From Chondrosia reniformis (Eukaryota > Porifera > Demospongiae > Chondrillida > Chondrillidae), in NCBI GenBank assembly GCA_947172415.1, contig OX359202.1, positions 436,501-500,500 on the forward strand: 64,000 nucleotides of DNA, in the 5' to 3' direction. The position numbers and the translations under genes are program-made. Positions 27,394-37,609 of the stretch are shown here, in pieces; position 1 is the first letter of the stretch; each line of letters opens with the position of its first letter. The notes under the pieces are model-generated. The model was not told the origin of the DNA and did not search any database. It saw only the letters and a program-made list of their open reading frames with translations.

Positions 27394-30300
27394 ATGGCGA
27401 CTGAAAAAAATGTAATGGCTTTAGACCCGCTGTACATGGCATGCAGTTTGTACAGAAGAAGAAGGTTGGAGGAATGCGTTGATGTGTGTACTTCTATGTT
27501 AAAAAAGAATCCTTTAGACCAGGTAAATCAGCGTTCTAGTCTTGCCATATACCAACATAACCTGCTCCAGAAGCAAATTTAGACACTGAAATTAATAGAG
27601 TTGACGCTTGATAACCTCTTTAGGCGGCGTGGTGTTTAAAGTTGCGAGCACTGACTGAACAGACTTATGTAGATGAAGTTGAATACGAAGAAGAGGGACT
27701 AGCAGAGACATTGCTAGATGATAATGCAATAGCAATGTTACCAAGTACGTCACTATGGAGTCACGTGATGCCTTATTGCTAATACAGTCAGTATTCCTTT
27801 CTGCAATTAGAGCCAGGTACATCACTGCGCTGTAGCTCTAGAGGGAGTGGCAGCAGTCAAGGTGTACGCCCACTTAGTCAGAGTGGGCGTCCATTAAGTG
27901 GCTACATACGTCCTGGGTCCAACATTGGCAGACCTGGGACAGTGGAACAGGTCCTGAGGACCCCTCGCACGGCTCTGACAGCCAGACCCATCACTAGTGC
28001 ATCAGGTCGATACATTCGATTGGGAACAGTAAGGCTTTAAACATAATTGGGAAATACCCTACAGATTGCAGTTTTAATTGTTTGGAGTAAAGATTTTTAA
28101 ATTTCCAGATGACATGGATAATCTAACACACCATTTCACAAAATGATGAATACACCATTCTTCACCATGCTACATCTACTTTAGAGTAAAGGCCTATTGG
28201 GAACTAAACCCAGTGAGAGCTTTGGATGAGGATACAAGAGTTTTCTCCTCTCTTCTTCTCCACTGGGCCATGTTTATATGCTAAAATTCCAACACAAATG
28301 CACACACTACAAAATAAACCATATACAAAATTATACTAATAAATTTAGTACTAATGCAAGTTTATAAAATGATTAAAGCTACCACATATGAAACATACCT
28401 TATGTATGCCTTTGGTTGCTAGGCATCCATGATCAATCAACCTGATGGACCATTTGTTGATGTATCTAAAATCAATTTATCCAAATATGCACAAAGACCA
28501 GCAATAGGTAGAGCTCTCTTTGAGTACCTTTTTCATCATGAGAATGATGTGAGGAGCTCCCTGCAATTAGCAGCAGCTGCTACAGAACATTCTCAATTCA
28601 AGAACTGGTGGTGGAAGGTTCAACTTGGAAAGTGCTATTATAGGTATGTTGCCATGGTGATGGTTTTATATTGATTGAAGTTGGTCACCGGACCATTTAA
28701 ATCATTACTAATCTGGTTTACAGTTAAGTGCTCTACCTCATACAAGTCAGGTACCTTTTACTGCTTGAAAAATGGAGTTAATTGCATTAAGCTAGTGCAA
28801 AGGCTATGATGTGATATATAGAAATATAGAAATAATCACTCGGAGATATTACATCAGATCATTGGTTGCCATTTAATAGGACTTTGGTCTCCCAACAAAG
28901 ATCAGACTTTGGTCACTTGGTTGGTCAGGTGTAATATCTCCAAGTGATTAATAATATCTTACAACTTATAACTTCTATCGGAGACCTAGAGTTCTATATT
29001 TGTCATTTAGATGTACTTTGTAGCAGTGTCTTTCTACAACTTTTTGTTTATTATTTTGCTTGTCATGTATACTTTGTTATAAATTTAAAATAACTAAAAT
29101 ATTCTAAATCTATGTTTCTGTTGCTGTTCAGGTTGGGTCAGTTCAGAGAAGCAGAGAGGCAGTACAAGTCTGCCCTCAAGCTTTTTGAGACTATAGACAC
29201 CTACTTACTCCTCGGAAAGGTATATTTCAAACTGGATCAGCCACTGGCAGCCGTGGAAGTATACAAAAAGGTTTGTCCATCAAGCTGTCTGTTTATCTGC
29301 TGTCTGGAAAGCTATCTGATCAGTTTGCCTTTGACATTCTTGTTTGATGCAAGAATGTCCATTTTATGATTTTCACAAGAATTGTTCTCCTCTACTAAAT
29401 TTCTTAATTAAAGCATTTGTAAAATACAGTTCACAATCTTGACATGTACAATGTATGCAAGTGGATAATACATAAAATATATACAGCCAAAGGAGAATTG
29501 GAATGAAAATAGAATTCTGATATTCCATCTTCTCTACTGGGACAGGAACCTGTGTCTGGGGGTTTCACCATTCACTGCCTTACTCTTATCTCAAAATTTG
29601 TGTGATTTTTATTGCAATTGGGTCCCCCCATTCAAACCAGCCTTAGTTGAAGGGTTAGGGTTGGAGGGTTTAAGGGTCAAGGTTAGGAGTCAACCTCTGA
29701 CAGCAAAGAAGAAACACCAAAACACATCTTTAGACGCTCTAAAAGTCAAAAGATGAACATTTAATGGTGTGTTCCCTTGTAACTCTATAGGGCTTGCTGA
29801 CTTTTCCTAGGGATGTATCCTTGATGACAGCTACGGCCAGAGTTTATGACGGCATGGGAGAGCAGGATAAAGCCTTGTCTCACTACAGAGAAGTACTAGA
29901 AGTGGACAGCACTTGTTTGGAGGCCATTGCAAGCTTAGGAACGCATCACTTCTACAATGATCAGCCGGAAATAGCTCTACGCTACTACAGGTCCATCAAT
30001 GATTCACCTGTGTCTCATTATAGCACTCCAACCTGCATGAACTGTTAAACGTCACTTTTTAGATAAGATTTGGATGAGATGAAAAGATGTCTACAACCAT
30101 AACATAGCAGTTGTTTTTCATCCTTCTTTAATAAACATTACTAGTATAATGGATTGCCTGCCCTAACTTTGTACTCAATTATTAACACATGAATAATCTA
30201 ACACCATTTTTCTTACATGCTTTGGATGAGGATACAAGAGTTTTCTCCTTTTACTTCTCTTCTCCACTGGGCCAGAAAGTGGTTTCTAGGAATTCCACCC

Positions 30301-31380
30301 TTCATCAGTGACCCTGGGAATCTTTGTCTTCTTCTTGATCTTCCTTCCTTAAATGTGAGTCCTTGACATGTTTAATTTTCAAAATAATGTCCTTCTTCAG
30401 GAGGCTCCTTCAGATGGGTATTCACAACACAGAGGTGTTTCAGAATTTGGGGCTGTGCTGTTATTATGCACAACAGTATGACATGGCACTGACGTGCATC
30501 TTGAGAGCTCTGAAGTTAGCCTCCGATGAACATTTACCAAATATTTGGTACAACATTGGACACATTGCATTGGTCAGTCAACATATATACCTACCTGCCT
30601 GCCTACCTATACCTGCCTACCTATACCTGCCTGCCTACCTATACCTGCCTACCTACTTTAAAATGGTCTGTATCTGTTGTGTGTAGAGTATTGGTGATAG
30701 TACTATGGCTTATCAGTGCTTTAAGCTTGCACTAGTTCATGATAACAATCACGCTGAAGCTCTCAACAACTTGGGAGTGCTGGAATGGAAGATGGGCAGG
30801 GGAGAAGTGGTACGCTGCTTAACACTCACATGACATCATAGGAGTGTCACATGATCATCGCATGACATCATAGGAGTGTCATATGATTATCACATGATGC
30901 TCAGTGTTTCCACCTGATCCTCTCTTTATAGGCACAATCATGCTTCCTCTCCAGTAAGGAGCAAGGACCCCATCTCTATGAACCTCTGTACAACATGTCA
31001 TTTACATGTGAAAAGGTACAGTCCACTTGGTTATAAAAGAGGTTTTGTAAGAATTTGTATGTGACTGTACAGCTAGTGTATACATATAAATTCAATTTCT
31101 TATATGTTATGTTTTATAGATGTATTAATGTTGTAAATATTTCTGCCACCTATTTTGGTAATTCTGTCACATGATCATCACATGCCACTAAATTCATCAA
31201 ATGCACCAATAGTTGGTATTACAGAGTGTATGGTTATAACTTTCTTTTTCCCTTGCTGCTAAGGTTGGTGATATACAACAAAGTTACCAATGCTGTCATG
31301 AAGCTTTGAAGTGCTTTCCAGAACATGTCGATTCACTGGAACTCATGAAGCAGCTAAAGCAGCACTTTGAAGCTCTTTAA
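27394..31380 (+). CDS. TTC8: TTC8/BBS8 homologue, BBSome subunit (10 exons)
   Basis: Start in AAAATGGCGACTG. Exon 1 (27394-27522) encodes DPLYMACSLYRRRRLEECVD and V. Exon 3 carries the disordered segment with TVEQVLRTPRTALTARPITS. Later exons show GPFVDVSKINLSKYAQRPAI and FEYLFHHENDV (28430+), WWWKVQLGKCYYR, TPR repeats from 29132 on, LGTHHFYNDQPEIALRYYR (29937+), LLQMGIHNTEVFQNLGLCCY (30405+), ALNNLGVLEW and the end LELMKQLKQHFEAL. These match TTC8 closely as remembered. TTC8 is a TPR subunit of the BBSome, the coat complex for ciliary membrane traffic. Introns contain two family E repeats and an inverted repeat. Confidence 0.93.
28121..28272 (+). repeat. Dispersed repeat family E copy
   Basis: Contains TCTAACACACCATTT, GGCCTATTGGGAACTAAACC and GTGAGAGCTTTGGATGAGGA, then TACAAGAGTTTTCTCC. 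Intron 3 of TTC8. Confidence 0.75.
28833..28950. repeat. Inverted repeat, possible short MITE
   Basis: TAATCACTCGGAGATATTAC at the left pairs with GTAATATCTCCAAGTGATTA at the right. Intron 4 of TTC8. Confidence 0.6.
30191..30340 (+). repeat. Dispersed repeat family E copy
   Basis: Contains TAATCTAACACCATTTTTCT, TTTGGATGAGGATACAAGAG and GGAATTCCACCCTTCATCAG. Intron 6 of TTC8. Confidence 0.75.
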
Positions 31381-31994
31381 TGAAGCTACAACATTGCTTT
31401 GATTTAACATTGGTATCAATTATTAACTTACAGTTGATAATGGTCTCTATGACATTACATTAACTTTTGTATAGCAGTATTTTAATGTACATTTTGATGT
31501 GAAAATATGAAGCTGAAACTGGGTGTCAGCATTCACAGATATGTATGAATGTGCTGAGATCACTCAAAAGTTCAAGAAGACATCTGGTCCTTTTGTACCA
31601 TTAGAAAGGACCAATGATTATTAGTGGTATGAAGTGGGGGGGAGGTGCTGGTTTGCGAAATCTCACCGTAAATAACCTAAAAAAACATTTTCTATAGATA
31701 TACTTGACATCAATGTTAGTAAACTACAAATAGAATTTCTTAGACGATTACCTTGGAGAACCTAACAAACCTCTGCTACTAGCTTTAATCGTTTTACAGA
31801 TATATTAACGTTTAACTGCTGGCTAGCGTGTGATTAAGAAAAGCTTCGGAGAGATTCCACAGACGATTCCTTTATGCATCCCAAATTTGTAAAGTTCTCA
31901 AAGGACTGCGATCTAAACTGTTGTCGCGCCTCTCTCTTTAGTTAGCACTGCGTCAGCCATTTTGTATTTCTTGTGAAAGTGGTGTGAAACTATA
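31381..31994. other. Intergenic, 3' flank of TTC8
   Basis: AT-rich with no supported exon. A reverse-strand ATGGCTGACGCAG at ~31963 opens only a 15-codon frame. Confidence 0.5.
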
Positions 31995-32085
31995 ATTAAG
32001 GCTGACGTCATCTAAACACGTGACCGAAGTTTCCTAATTTGGAGTTTGCGCGGGAAAAATGGAATGCAGCCATATAAAAGATGGC
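31995..32085 (+). promoter_or_regulatory. Composite promoter-like cluster: CRE, E-box, E2F site, TATA
   Basis: Within ~90 bp: TGACGTCA (~32004), CACGTGAC (~32017), TTTGCGCGGGAAA (32045-32057, an E2F-type match) and TATAAAAG (32073-32080). Their order and spacing look like a real plus-strand promoter. No protein-coding gene follows. Confidence 0.55.
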
Positions 32086-32094
32086 GAGGTGTGA

Positions 32095-32758
32095 AAAATC
32101 TCAGTTTACCCCCAGTGGCTTACTTGACGCGTGAGATTGCTAAAGTTTCTGTGCCTGACGGTGGTCTTTCCTTATCCCGAGTAGTCCTGTTCGGAGCGCT
32201 AGACAAGTAGACCCAGGATTCCCCTCGGCTCCGCCAGCGAGCTGAGAATGCGGCCTGGTGTCACGTTGGATATGCAATCTGATCAGGAACTCAGTGGGAG
32301 GGTTGGTGCTTGGGATTGGTCCTCACTAGCTCTGGCTTCGGCTGGGGTCTGACGGCACGGAGATTGAGGTGATCACGTAACTATGTAAGTTGAAGTCGGT
32401 TGTCGACACCTGATTTGGGCAGTTGTTTCGCCAGTCCCCACTTCAAGGACGTCATCCGATCCTGAGGAGTTAAAGGTGTGGCAACACACTGATTCTCATC
32501 GGGGCAGTTTGCGGTTCGGGAGGGTCGGACTTGGCATAGGCTGAAAGTGAGGCTAACGCTGATCGATTCCTATGTCATGGCTAGTAACTCCATGAGTGCA
32601 GATTACTGCGCAGTTACAGCTTCTGTTACACAATAGTTAGTGTCAACGCTGTGGGGTGGGGCACGATGTACTTTCACCTCCTCGTGGTGTGCCCTGGGAC
32701 AGCTCTTCTTGAGTTGTGCAGAGAGAAGTACATGACCAGTTTCAATATCTTTTTTTTT
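32095..32758 (+). ncRNA. Candidate non-coding transcript, GC-rich ORF-poor block
   Basis: About 650 bp, clearly richer in G+C than its surroundings. It starts ~20-30 bp after the TATA-like box and ends at a run of nine T (32750-32758). No long or conserved frame is seen. Several short inverted stretches occur, for example GGGGTGGGGCACGA with the later TCGTGGTGTGCCC around 32652-32692. I could not match it to RNase P, RNase MRP, SRP, 7SK, U snRNAs or telomerase RNA by eye. A 5' UTR exon or CpG-island promoter are alternatives. Confidence 0.3.
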
Positions 32759-33410
32759 CAAGTTAAGTCACTTAAAAAACATCTAATTGTATTATTGTAT
32801 GTGTGGTCATGTGACCAGCATGAAAATCAATGTATGATGGATGTAACTATCCTGTTTAAAATAATGATATCACATTGTATGTATTTTCATTCTGTAGGAT
32901 ATGGAGGAGCTGTTGTGTCTTGAGCTACTTAATAATGTGTAATGTTTCATGAAGTTGTTCATTTGACAATGCCAATTAAAGTACTGTGTAGCATGCTCTT
33001 ATAATTTGAAAGAGTTGTCTTGCAATATAGTTTTATGACTGATTTTATTCACTGATCCTTTTAAACTTAATTGCAGAAAGGTTATGAAAGATTAGACAAA
33101 CATAGTTTTAAGAAAAATTATCACTTCGAAATTTACTTGTATTGAATAATTGATAGATTATTTAATCTTGCATAATATAATAATAATAATAATATGAATC
33201 ACGGGAAGTATGGGGTGCCAAACACGTATTACAGCTTTCGCCTTTTAAAGATATAATGACCATTACATCCATTTGATAAGTTGCAATTGCATGCTTAAAT
33301 ATATAGCATTTTGTCCTTCAGAGATCATTAGACATTATATCCATAGAGAATAATGTTATATCATGCAAAGATTGATGTGCGTGTGTAAGAAGTATAATGA
33401 AGCAACTATC
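32759..33410. other. Intergenic, AT-rich
   Basis: No supported gene. There is a possible small 3' exon-like segment near 32897-32942 after TTCTGTAG, and a short TAA run at 33178-33195. Confidence 0.4.
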
Positions 33411-34771
33411 TCAGACTTCATCTTCATTTAGCAGCATATTTGGGATCCCACTGGTAATTGGAAACTTTCTGTTAGTCTCTGGACACTGCAGATCACCCTC
33501 CAGTACCTCAACCTATCAGGTGAGAAAACAATCTCACAGCCTTATATAGTACAGTTAAACCCGAAATTTTATTGAAAGTGAGAAAACAATCTCACAGCCC
33601 TATATAGTACAGTTAAACCCGAAATTTTATTGAAAGTGAGAAAACAGTATCACAGTCTTATATACGTAGTATCTTTACTATAATTGTATAATACTTAAAT
33701 ACGGAATCCTCTTATTTTGTATAACATTCTCATGGGCCAACATACAGAAAAGAACTCTGGTTGTATAATTATCCTTGCTTTCGAGGTTATGCAATTATGA
33801 GGTGTCTACAGTAAATGTATGTACAATCACATTCTAGGCTATTAGCTGACCTCTAGTAAAACATGGTGAGCCTTCTTTAGAAAATCTTCATTAGCTTCAA
33901 AGTCATCTGGAACTGCATCTGGAAGCCCACCTGCATGGCCAACCTATAGGTTCACATGACTGTCATCTGACTAGCACATGACCAAGGTCTACTCACTGAA
34001 AGGGTATATACTGTCACATGACTGTCATCTGACTAGCACATGACCAAGGTCTACTCACTGAAAGGGTATATACTGTCACATGACTGTCATCTGACTAGCA
34101 CATGACCAAGGTCTACTCACTGAAAGGGTATATACTGTCACATGACTGTCATCTGACTAGCACATGACCAAGGTCTACTCACTGAAAGGGCAGCTTCTTT
34201 GACAACTCTCCACTCAATACGTTTCATCATACGAGATATGAAATCTTGATTGAATTCAACATTGCGTACTTCGACAGTTCTTGCCTATGCAATATGCAGA
34301 CAAGGTGAATCATGAAACAATAGAACACTGCAAAAGTACTTCTATTGCTATGCATAGTCAGAAAAGGTAGCCTTAACTGATTAATGATGTTGAAATCTTG
34401 TCACCATAGGGCTATACAGTCTTGTGTAACCAGATCCTTTCATTACACAACTTAACATCAGAAATGACTAAAACTGGTTACATTAGAATCAGTTTAGATA
34501 ATCTACAATATGGTCAGGCTAAGGTCTACAATGTGCATGCACATTTAGTCAAAATTAAAATAGCGTACTTGCAACAGTAATTTAATAAAATAGATCAGAG
34601 AAATTATCAACATGCAGGAACATACAAATACAGTAATATTCAATTACTACCACGAGAAAATTCTAACATATTAAAAAAATCTAGAGCGAAACGCACGAGA
34701 ATTTTCAATGGATATCCGTTCTTCACTCCCTTTACATGTGAGGTCAGCATGTTATGAGTCAATAACTTCAT
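33411..34771 (-). CDS. TRMT112: TRMT112 homologue, methyltransferase activator (4 exons)
   Basis: Exons 34697-34771 ([20 protein letters not shown]), 34183-34284 ([20 protein letters not shown]), 33851-33943 ([15 protein letters not shown]) and 33411-33512 ([20 protein letters not shown], then [12 protein letters not shown]). The ~123-residue product has the length and pattern of TRM112, including the CPE..R.FPI..GIPNML end. TRM112 activates tRNA, rRNA and release-factor methyltransferases. Only one of the usual zinc cysteines is evident, as in animal orthologues. Two introns carry tandem repeats next to splice sites. It is divergent from a small membrane-protein gene, with 59 bp between start codons. 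Confidence 0.93.
33519..33652. repeat. 58-bp tandem repeat beside a TRMT112 acceptor
   Basis: Units contain GTGAGAAAACAATCTCACAG, then TACAGTTAAACCCGAAATTT. There are two full copies and a partial one, starting right next to the acceptor of the last exon (exon end 33512). Confidence 0.9.
33951..34190 (-). repeat. 62-bp tandem array of 5' splice sites in TRMT112
   Basis: Four near-identical units. In the sense direction each carries CCCTTTCA|GTGAGTAGACC; the copy next to exon 2 is the real donor (34183/34182). Others lie 62, 124 and 186 nt into the intron. The last eight exonic bases are part of the unit. Confidence 0.92.
34419..34443. repeat. Solo end of MITE family A
   Basis: AGTCTTGTGTAACCAGATCC plus TTT resembles the family A left end. 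It lies in TRMT112 intron 1. Confidence 0.4.
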
Positions 34772-34830
34772 TGCAAGGTCGTGTTACCCTCTTTTTTAAT
34801 CCAGAGAAGACTATTTCGAAATACAGGAAA
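34772..34830. promoter_or_regulatory. Bidirectional promoter, TRMT112/small membrane protein
   Basis: 59 bp between divergent ATGs; no TATA box evident. The right-hand gene starts in GGAAAATGGCTTT. Confidence 0.45.
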
Positions 34831-35222
34831 ATGGCTTTCAGTGAATTTAGAAGCTATGCACAAAAGTACAGTATGACCCTGCTTTTAGTATATGGCGTAA
34901 TATCTAGTACAACTATGGGAATGTTGTACTTTAAACAGAAAAGGGGAGAGAATATTAAATGTAAGCTGAAACTTATTTTATTGCTTACACGTGCAGTTGT
35001 AATATATTTTTCTGATTCTTTAGTTTCGAGAGAACAGTTTATGCCGCGAGCGGATTCTGGTATAAAACATTATGACATTTTCAAGAAGCTAGGATTGACA
35101 AAGGTACAATTATAAGTTTATCATTTTTGGATAAATTATCAATATTGACATTTTAATTTGTTTAATTACATTTATAGACAATTGACTTACAAAAACCAAG
35201 ATTTAAAGATCAAAGAAAGTAA
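34831..35222 (+). CDS. Small single-pass membrane protein, SMIM26-like candidate (3 exons)
   Basis: Three exons (34831 to ~34960, ~35023-35103, and ~35179-35222) join in frame to ~84 residues. The N-terminus MAFSEFRSYAQKYSMTLLLV starts a hydrophobic segment (to GMLYF). A basic stretch KQKRGENIK follows, then REQFMPRADSGIKHYDIFKK and a short basic tail ending KDQRK. A short aromatic/basic head, one TM helix and a downstream (E/D)QF(M/V)P motif recall SMIM26, a small mitochondrial membrane protein, but the match is by eye only. It ends 35 bp before the ZW10 stop codon (convergent). Confidence 0.55.
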
Positions 35223-35256
35223 ATGTGTAACTTTCTGTTTGTGTTGTTTTAATTCT

Positions 35257-37374
35257 TTATTTAATATTTGCTAAAGCATTAGCTCTTTTATCTGTATTTT
35301 GAAACAAGCTACGAATCAGACCACGGATTTCTTCAGAGGTTATTGCCAAGAATTTCTTCTCTTTCCACTGCAATGTTATCTGTTGGAGGTTTGCCAAGAG
35401 AATGAAGCTGAGATCACTGATCTTCTTCCAATGGCTGCACTGTATTTCAAGGACATTGTTAGGTAGGTGAGTTGCCTTCATGCCCTGATTCACCACAAAT
35501 GAGGTGAAGTTGTACAGAATGTCAGCTTCCTCAGCTCCGATGTCCTCCAACTCAAAGATTCCTCCAACCAACCAGGCTAAAACGACATCTAAAAGGCTAC
35601 ACAGACAGCGACTTTGAAGAACATCTGGAAACACATCTTTGCTCAAATCATGAAAGTCTTTCACGTATTGTATACCTTCCTGGAGACACTTGGAAATGAG
35701 TGTTTGCTGCTCCTCCGAAGTACACATCTGCAAATCTCTACATTTGTTCAAACCCTCCAAAATGCATCGCTTTTCCTTCAGCATGGCCTCCAAGAAAACC
35801 TTTTCTCCAAGCTGCCGCAAGACCGGAATAAGATCGATAATGTTTTGTATGGATACCAGAGCCTTTCTCTTGATGGATGAGAAAGCCAGTTGATCAACCA
35901 AATACATACAATTGTTGTGAAAGATGATGGCAGCACGCGTGTTCTGAGCAGTGATGCGCTGGTGATAAGATGGCATTACAGAGAGAAAGAGATGAATCAA
36001 GCGACGGACAGTCACTTCAACTTGCTGTTTGGTTAATGTGCCATTATCCAGAGAGAAGAGCAGTTCCACAAACTTCTTCACTGATACAGACACTAGACAG
36101 TCGGGGAAAGAAACTTGAATGTTGGTCTCTCCATTAGCTCCACTTTCCAATGGGTTGTACTTTTTTAGTTGGACCATCTCAGTTGTAAGAAGTGGTTTAG
36201 TTAGCAGATCTCTACCAACGGCCAACACCTCTTTCACTTGCCGAAGGGCCAAGTGTCTATCTGCTTCCAGGACAAACTGACTAAGCTCTGTGTATGTCTT
36301 GTCAGTAAGGCCCAATTTCTGAAGATGTGACTCCAATTGTCGCACTGTTGGGACAAGTTTGAGATACTTCTGTATTTCCTCCTGGGTGGATGGGAGGGAT
36401 CTAGAAAGTTCTTCTTTCATCTTCTCAGTGAGGAAGGGGCAAATGACCACGCCCATTTCCTTCATCCAATCTGTGCTATGATTAGCAGGGATTGCCTCAT
36501 TAATCTTACTCAATAAGATGATCAGGCTATTGATCTGTGCCAACACCCTCACCCTCCGGTTGGGCGTGGGAACTGCACTTTCAACCAAGTTGAGTGTTAA
36601 TTTCTCTGACGATTCTACCATCGCTTCAACATTCTTTAGCACTTCCTGAGTCAGTATAGGGCCAATGAAATTGGAATTAACAAAAGAGCCAAGTGACTCA
36701 GCTTCTCTGTGGACAAGATTAACTTTCTTCAAGGAGTCAAACAGAGTAGTGTCAGGCTGTCTTGTTACGGACAAGCTGGGACCACCAGCGCTACCACCAA
36801 CTGAACTAGTAGTCATAAACACACTATTAAAACGACTAGTCAAGTTCCCGATGAGGTTTGCAGAACATTCAGTCAATTCCTTCTCCAGTACCTTGACAAT
36901 TCTTGCGTTAGGAATGTCCTTCTTTATACTGTCCAGACCTGACTGTGCCACTTGGAGACAATCGACTGCTTTAACGGTATCCTCTGCGGAGAGAAGACTG
37001 TGAAATAATTCCAGCTTTGTGCATATATCGTCCAAAGTGGATAACTTGTGAATTAATTCTTCAGTTTCGCGAATCTTTTTTTTAATTGCATCCTTTTTGG
37101 TGGACGACTCGACAGCCTTCGTCATCGTCTCTGTCTCTATTTGATGCGATAATTTACCAAACTCTTCCTGAAGACTACTAATTTGGCTAGCAAGTCCCGT
37201 AACATAGGACTGAAACGCGGTGTAGTCGTGGTAATTTTGCTGAATTAGTTTATAAACTTTATTTTCCGTCTCCTTGGCTTTAATGTTTACGTCTTCAATT
37301 GCCTTTTCCAGTTGGTCGCTACTTGAAGTCAGGGACTTTTGCACAATGCTTGAAACAAAACTAAAGGTGGCCAT
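35257..37374 (-). CDS. ZW10: ZW10 homologue, RZZ/NRZ complex subunit (single exon)
   Basis: A 705-residue uninterrupted frame. N-terminal half is coiled coil (residues ~10-130). Late conserved parts are AAIIFHNNCMYLVDQLAFSS, LLDVVLAWLVGGIFELEDIG and the C-terminus RSLFQNTDKRANALANIK, nearly the same as the end of human ZW10. ZW10 acts at kinetochores (RZZ, dynein recruitment, spindle checkpoint) and in ER-Golgi tethering (NRZ). The start at MATFSFVSSIVQK (AAAAATGGCCACC) matches the human N-terminus; the frame stays open ~30 codons further upstream without obvious coding character. Confidence 0.9.
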   Translation of the reverse strand: MATFSFVSSIVQKSLTSSSDQLEKAIEDVNIKAKETENKVYKLIQQNYHDYTAFQSYVTGLASQISSLQEEFGKLSHQIETETMTKAVESSTKKDAIKKKIRETEELIHKLSTLDDICTKLELFHSLLSAEDTVKAVDCLQVAQSGLDSIKKDIPNARIVKVLEKELTECSANLIGNLTSRFNSVFMTTSSVGGSAGGPSLSVTRQPDTTLFDSLKKVNLVHREAESLGSFVNSNFIGPILTQEVLKNVEAMVESSEKLTLNLVESAVPTPNRRVRVLAQINSLIILLSKINEAIPANHSTDWMKEMGVVICPFLTEKMKEELSRSLPSTQEEIQKYLKLVPTVRQLESHLQKLGLTDKTYTELSQFVLEADRHLALRQVKEVLAVGRDLLTKPLLTTEMVQLKKYNPLESGANGETNIQVSFPDCLVSVSVKKFVELLFSLDNGTLTKQQVEVTVRRLIHLFLSVMPSYHQRITAQNTRAAIIFHNNCMYLVDQLAFSSIKRKALVSIQNIIDLIPVLRQLGEKVFLEAMLKEKRCILEGLNKCRDLQMCTSEEQQTLISKCLQEGIQYVKDFHDLSKDVFPDVLQSRCLCSLLDVVLAWLVGGIFELEDIGAEEADILYNFTSFVVNQGMKATHLPNNVLEIQCSHWKKISDLSFILLANLQQITLQWKEKKFLAITSEEIRGLIRSLFQNTDKRANALANIK

Positions 37375-37609
37375 TTTTCCCGCTAAGATAACAGAAACAC
37401 AAGCAGTTACATTACCTGTGCGATGATCGAGAATTTGCAAAAAAAATACTCTAACGCCTACCATAGTCCTCCAACGATCTAAGCGCCTGTATTCCGACTA
37501 ATGAAGTGTATAAAGTTTTATAAAAAAAATCAATTTGTAAAACAATGAATGCAAAAATAAATCGTTGAAATAAATAAATAAATTGCAGTTAAAAAATATA
37601 TTGTAAATG

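Noticed and set aside
29641-29690. Telomeric repeat insertion (GGGTTAGGGTTGGAGGG)
   Set aside because: Only one to two imperfect telomere-like units in a TTC8 intron; chance is enough.
31925-31965. Minus-strand start codon in CAAAATGGCTGACGC
   Set aside because: Opens only about 15 codons and no spliced continuation was found.
32095-32758. Telomerase RNA, RNase P/MRP RNA, SRP RNA or 7SK
   Set aside because: No CTAACCCTAA-like template and none of the signature motifs I could recall were found on either strand of the block.
33951-34190. CRISPR-like array
   Set aside because: Head-to-tail identical units without unique spacers, in a eukaryotic intron.
37375-37464. Extended N-terminus of ZW10 (30 residues)
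   Set aside because: The upstream residues have no family similarity and the downstream ATG matches the known N-terminus in a good start context.
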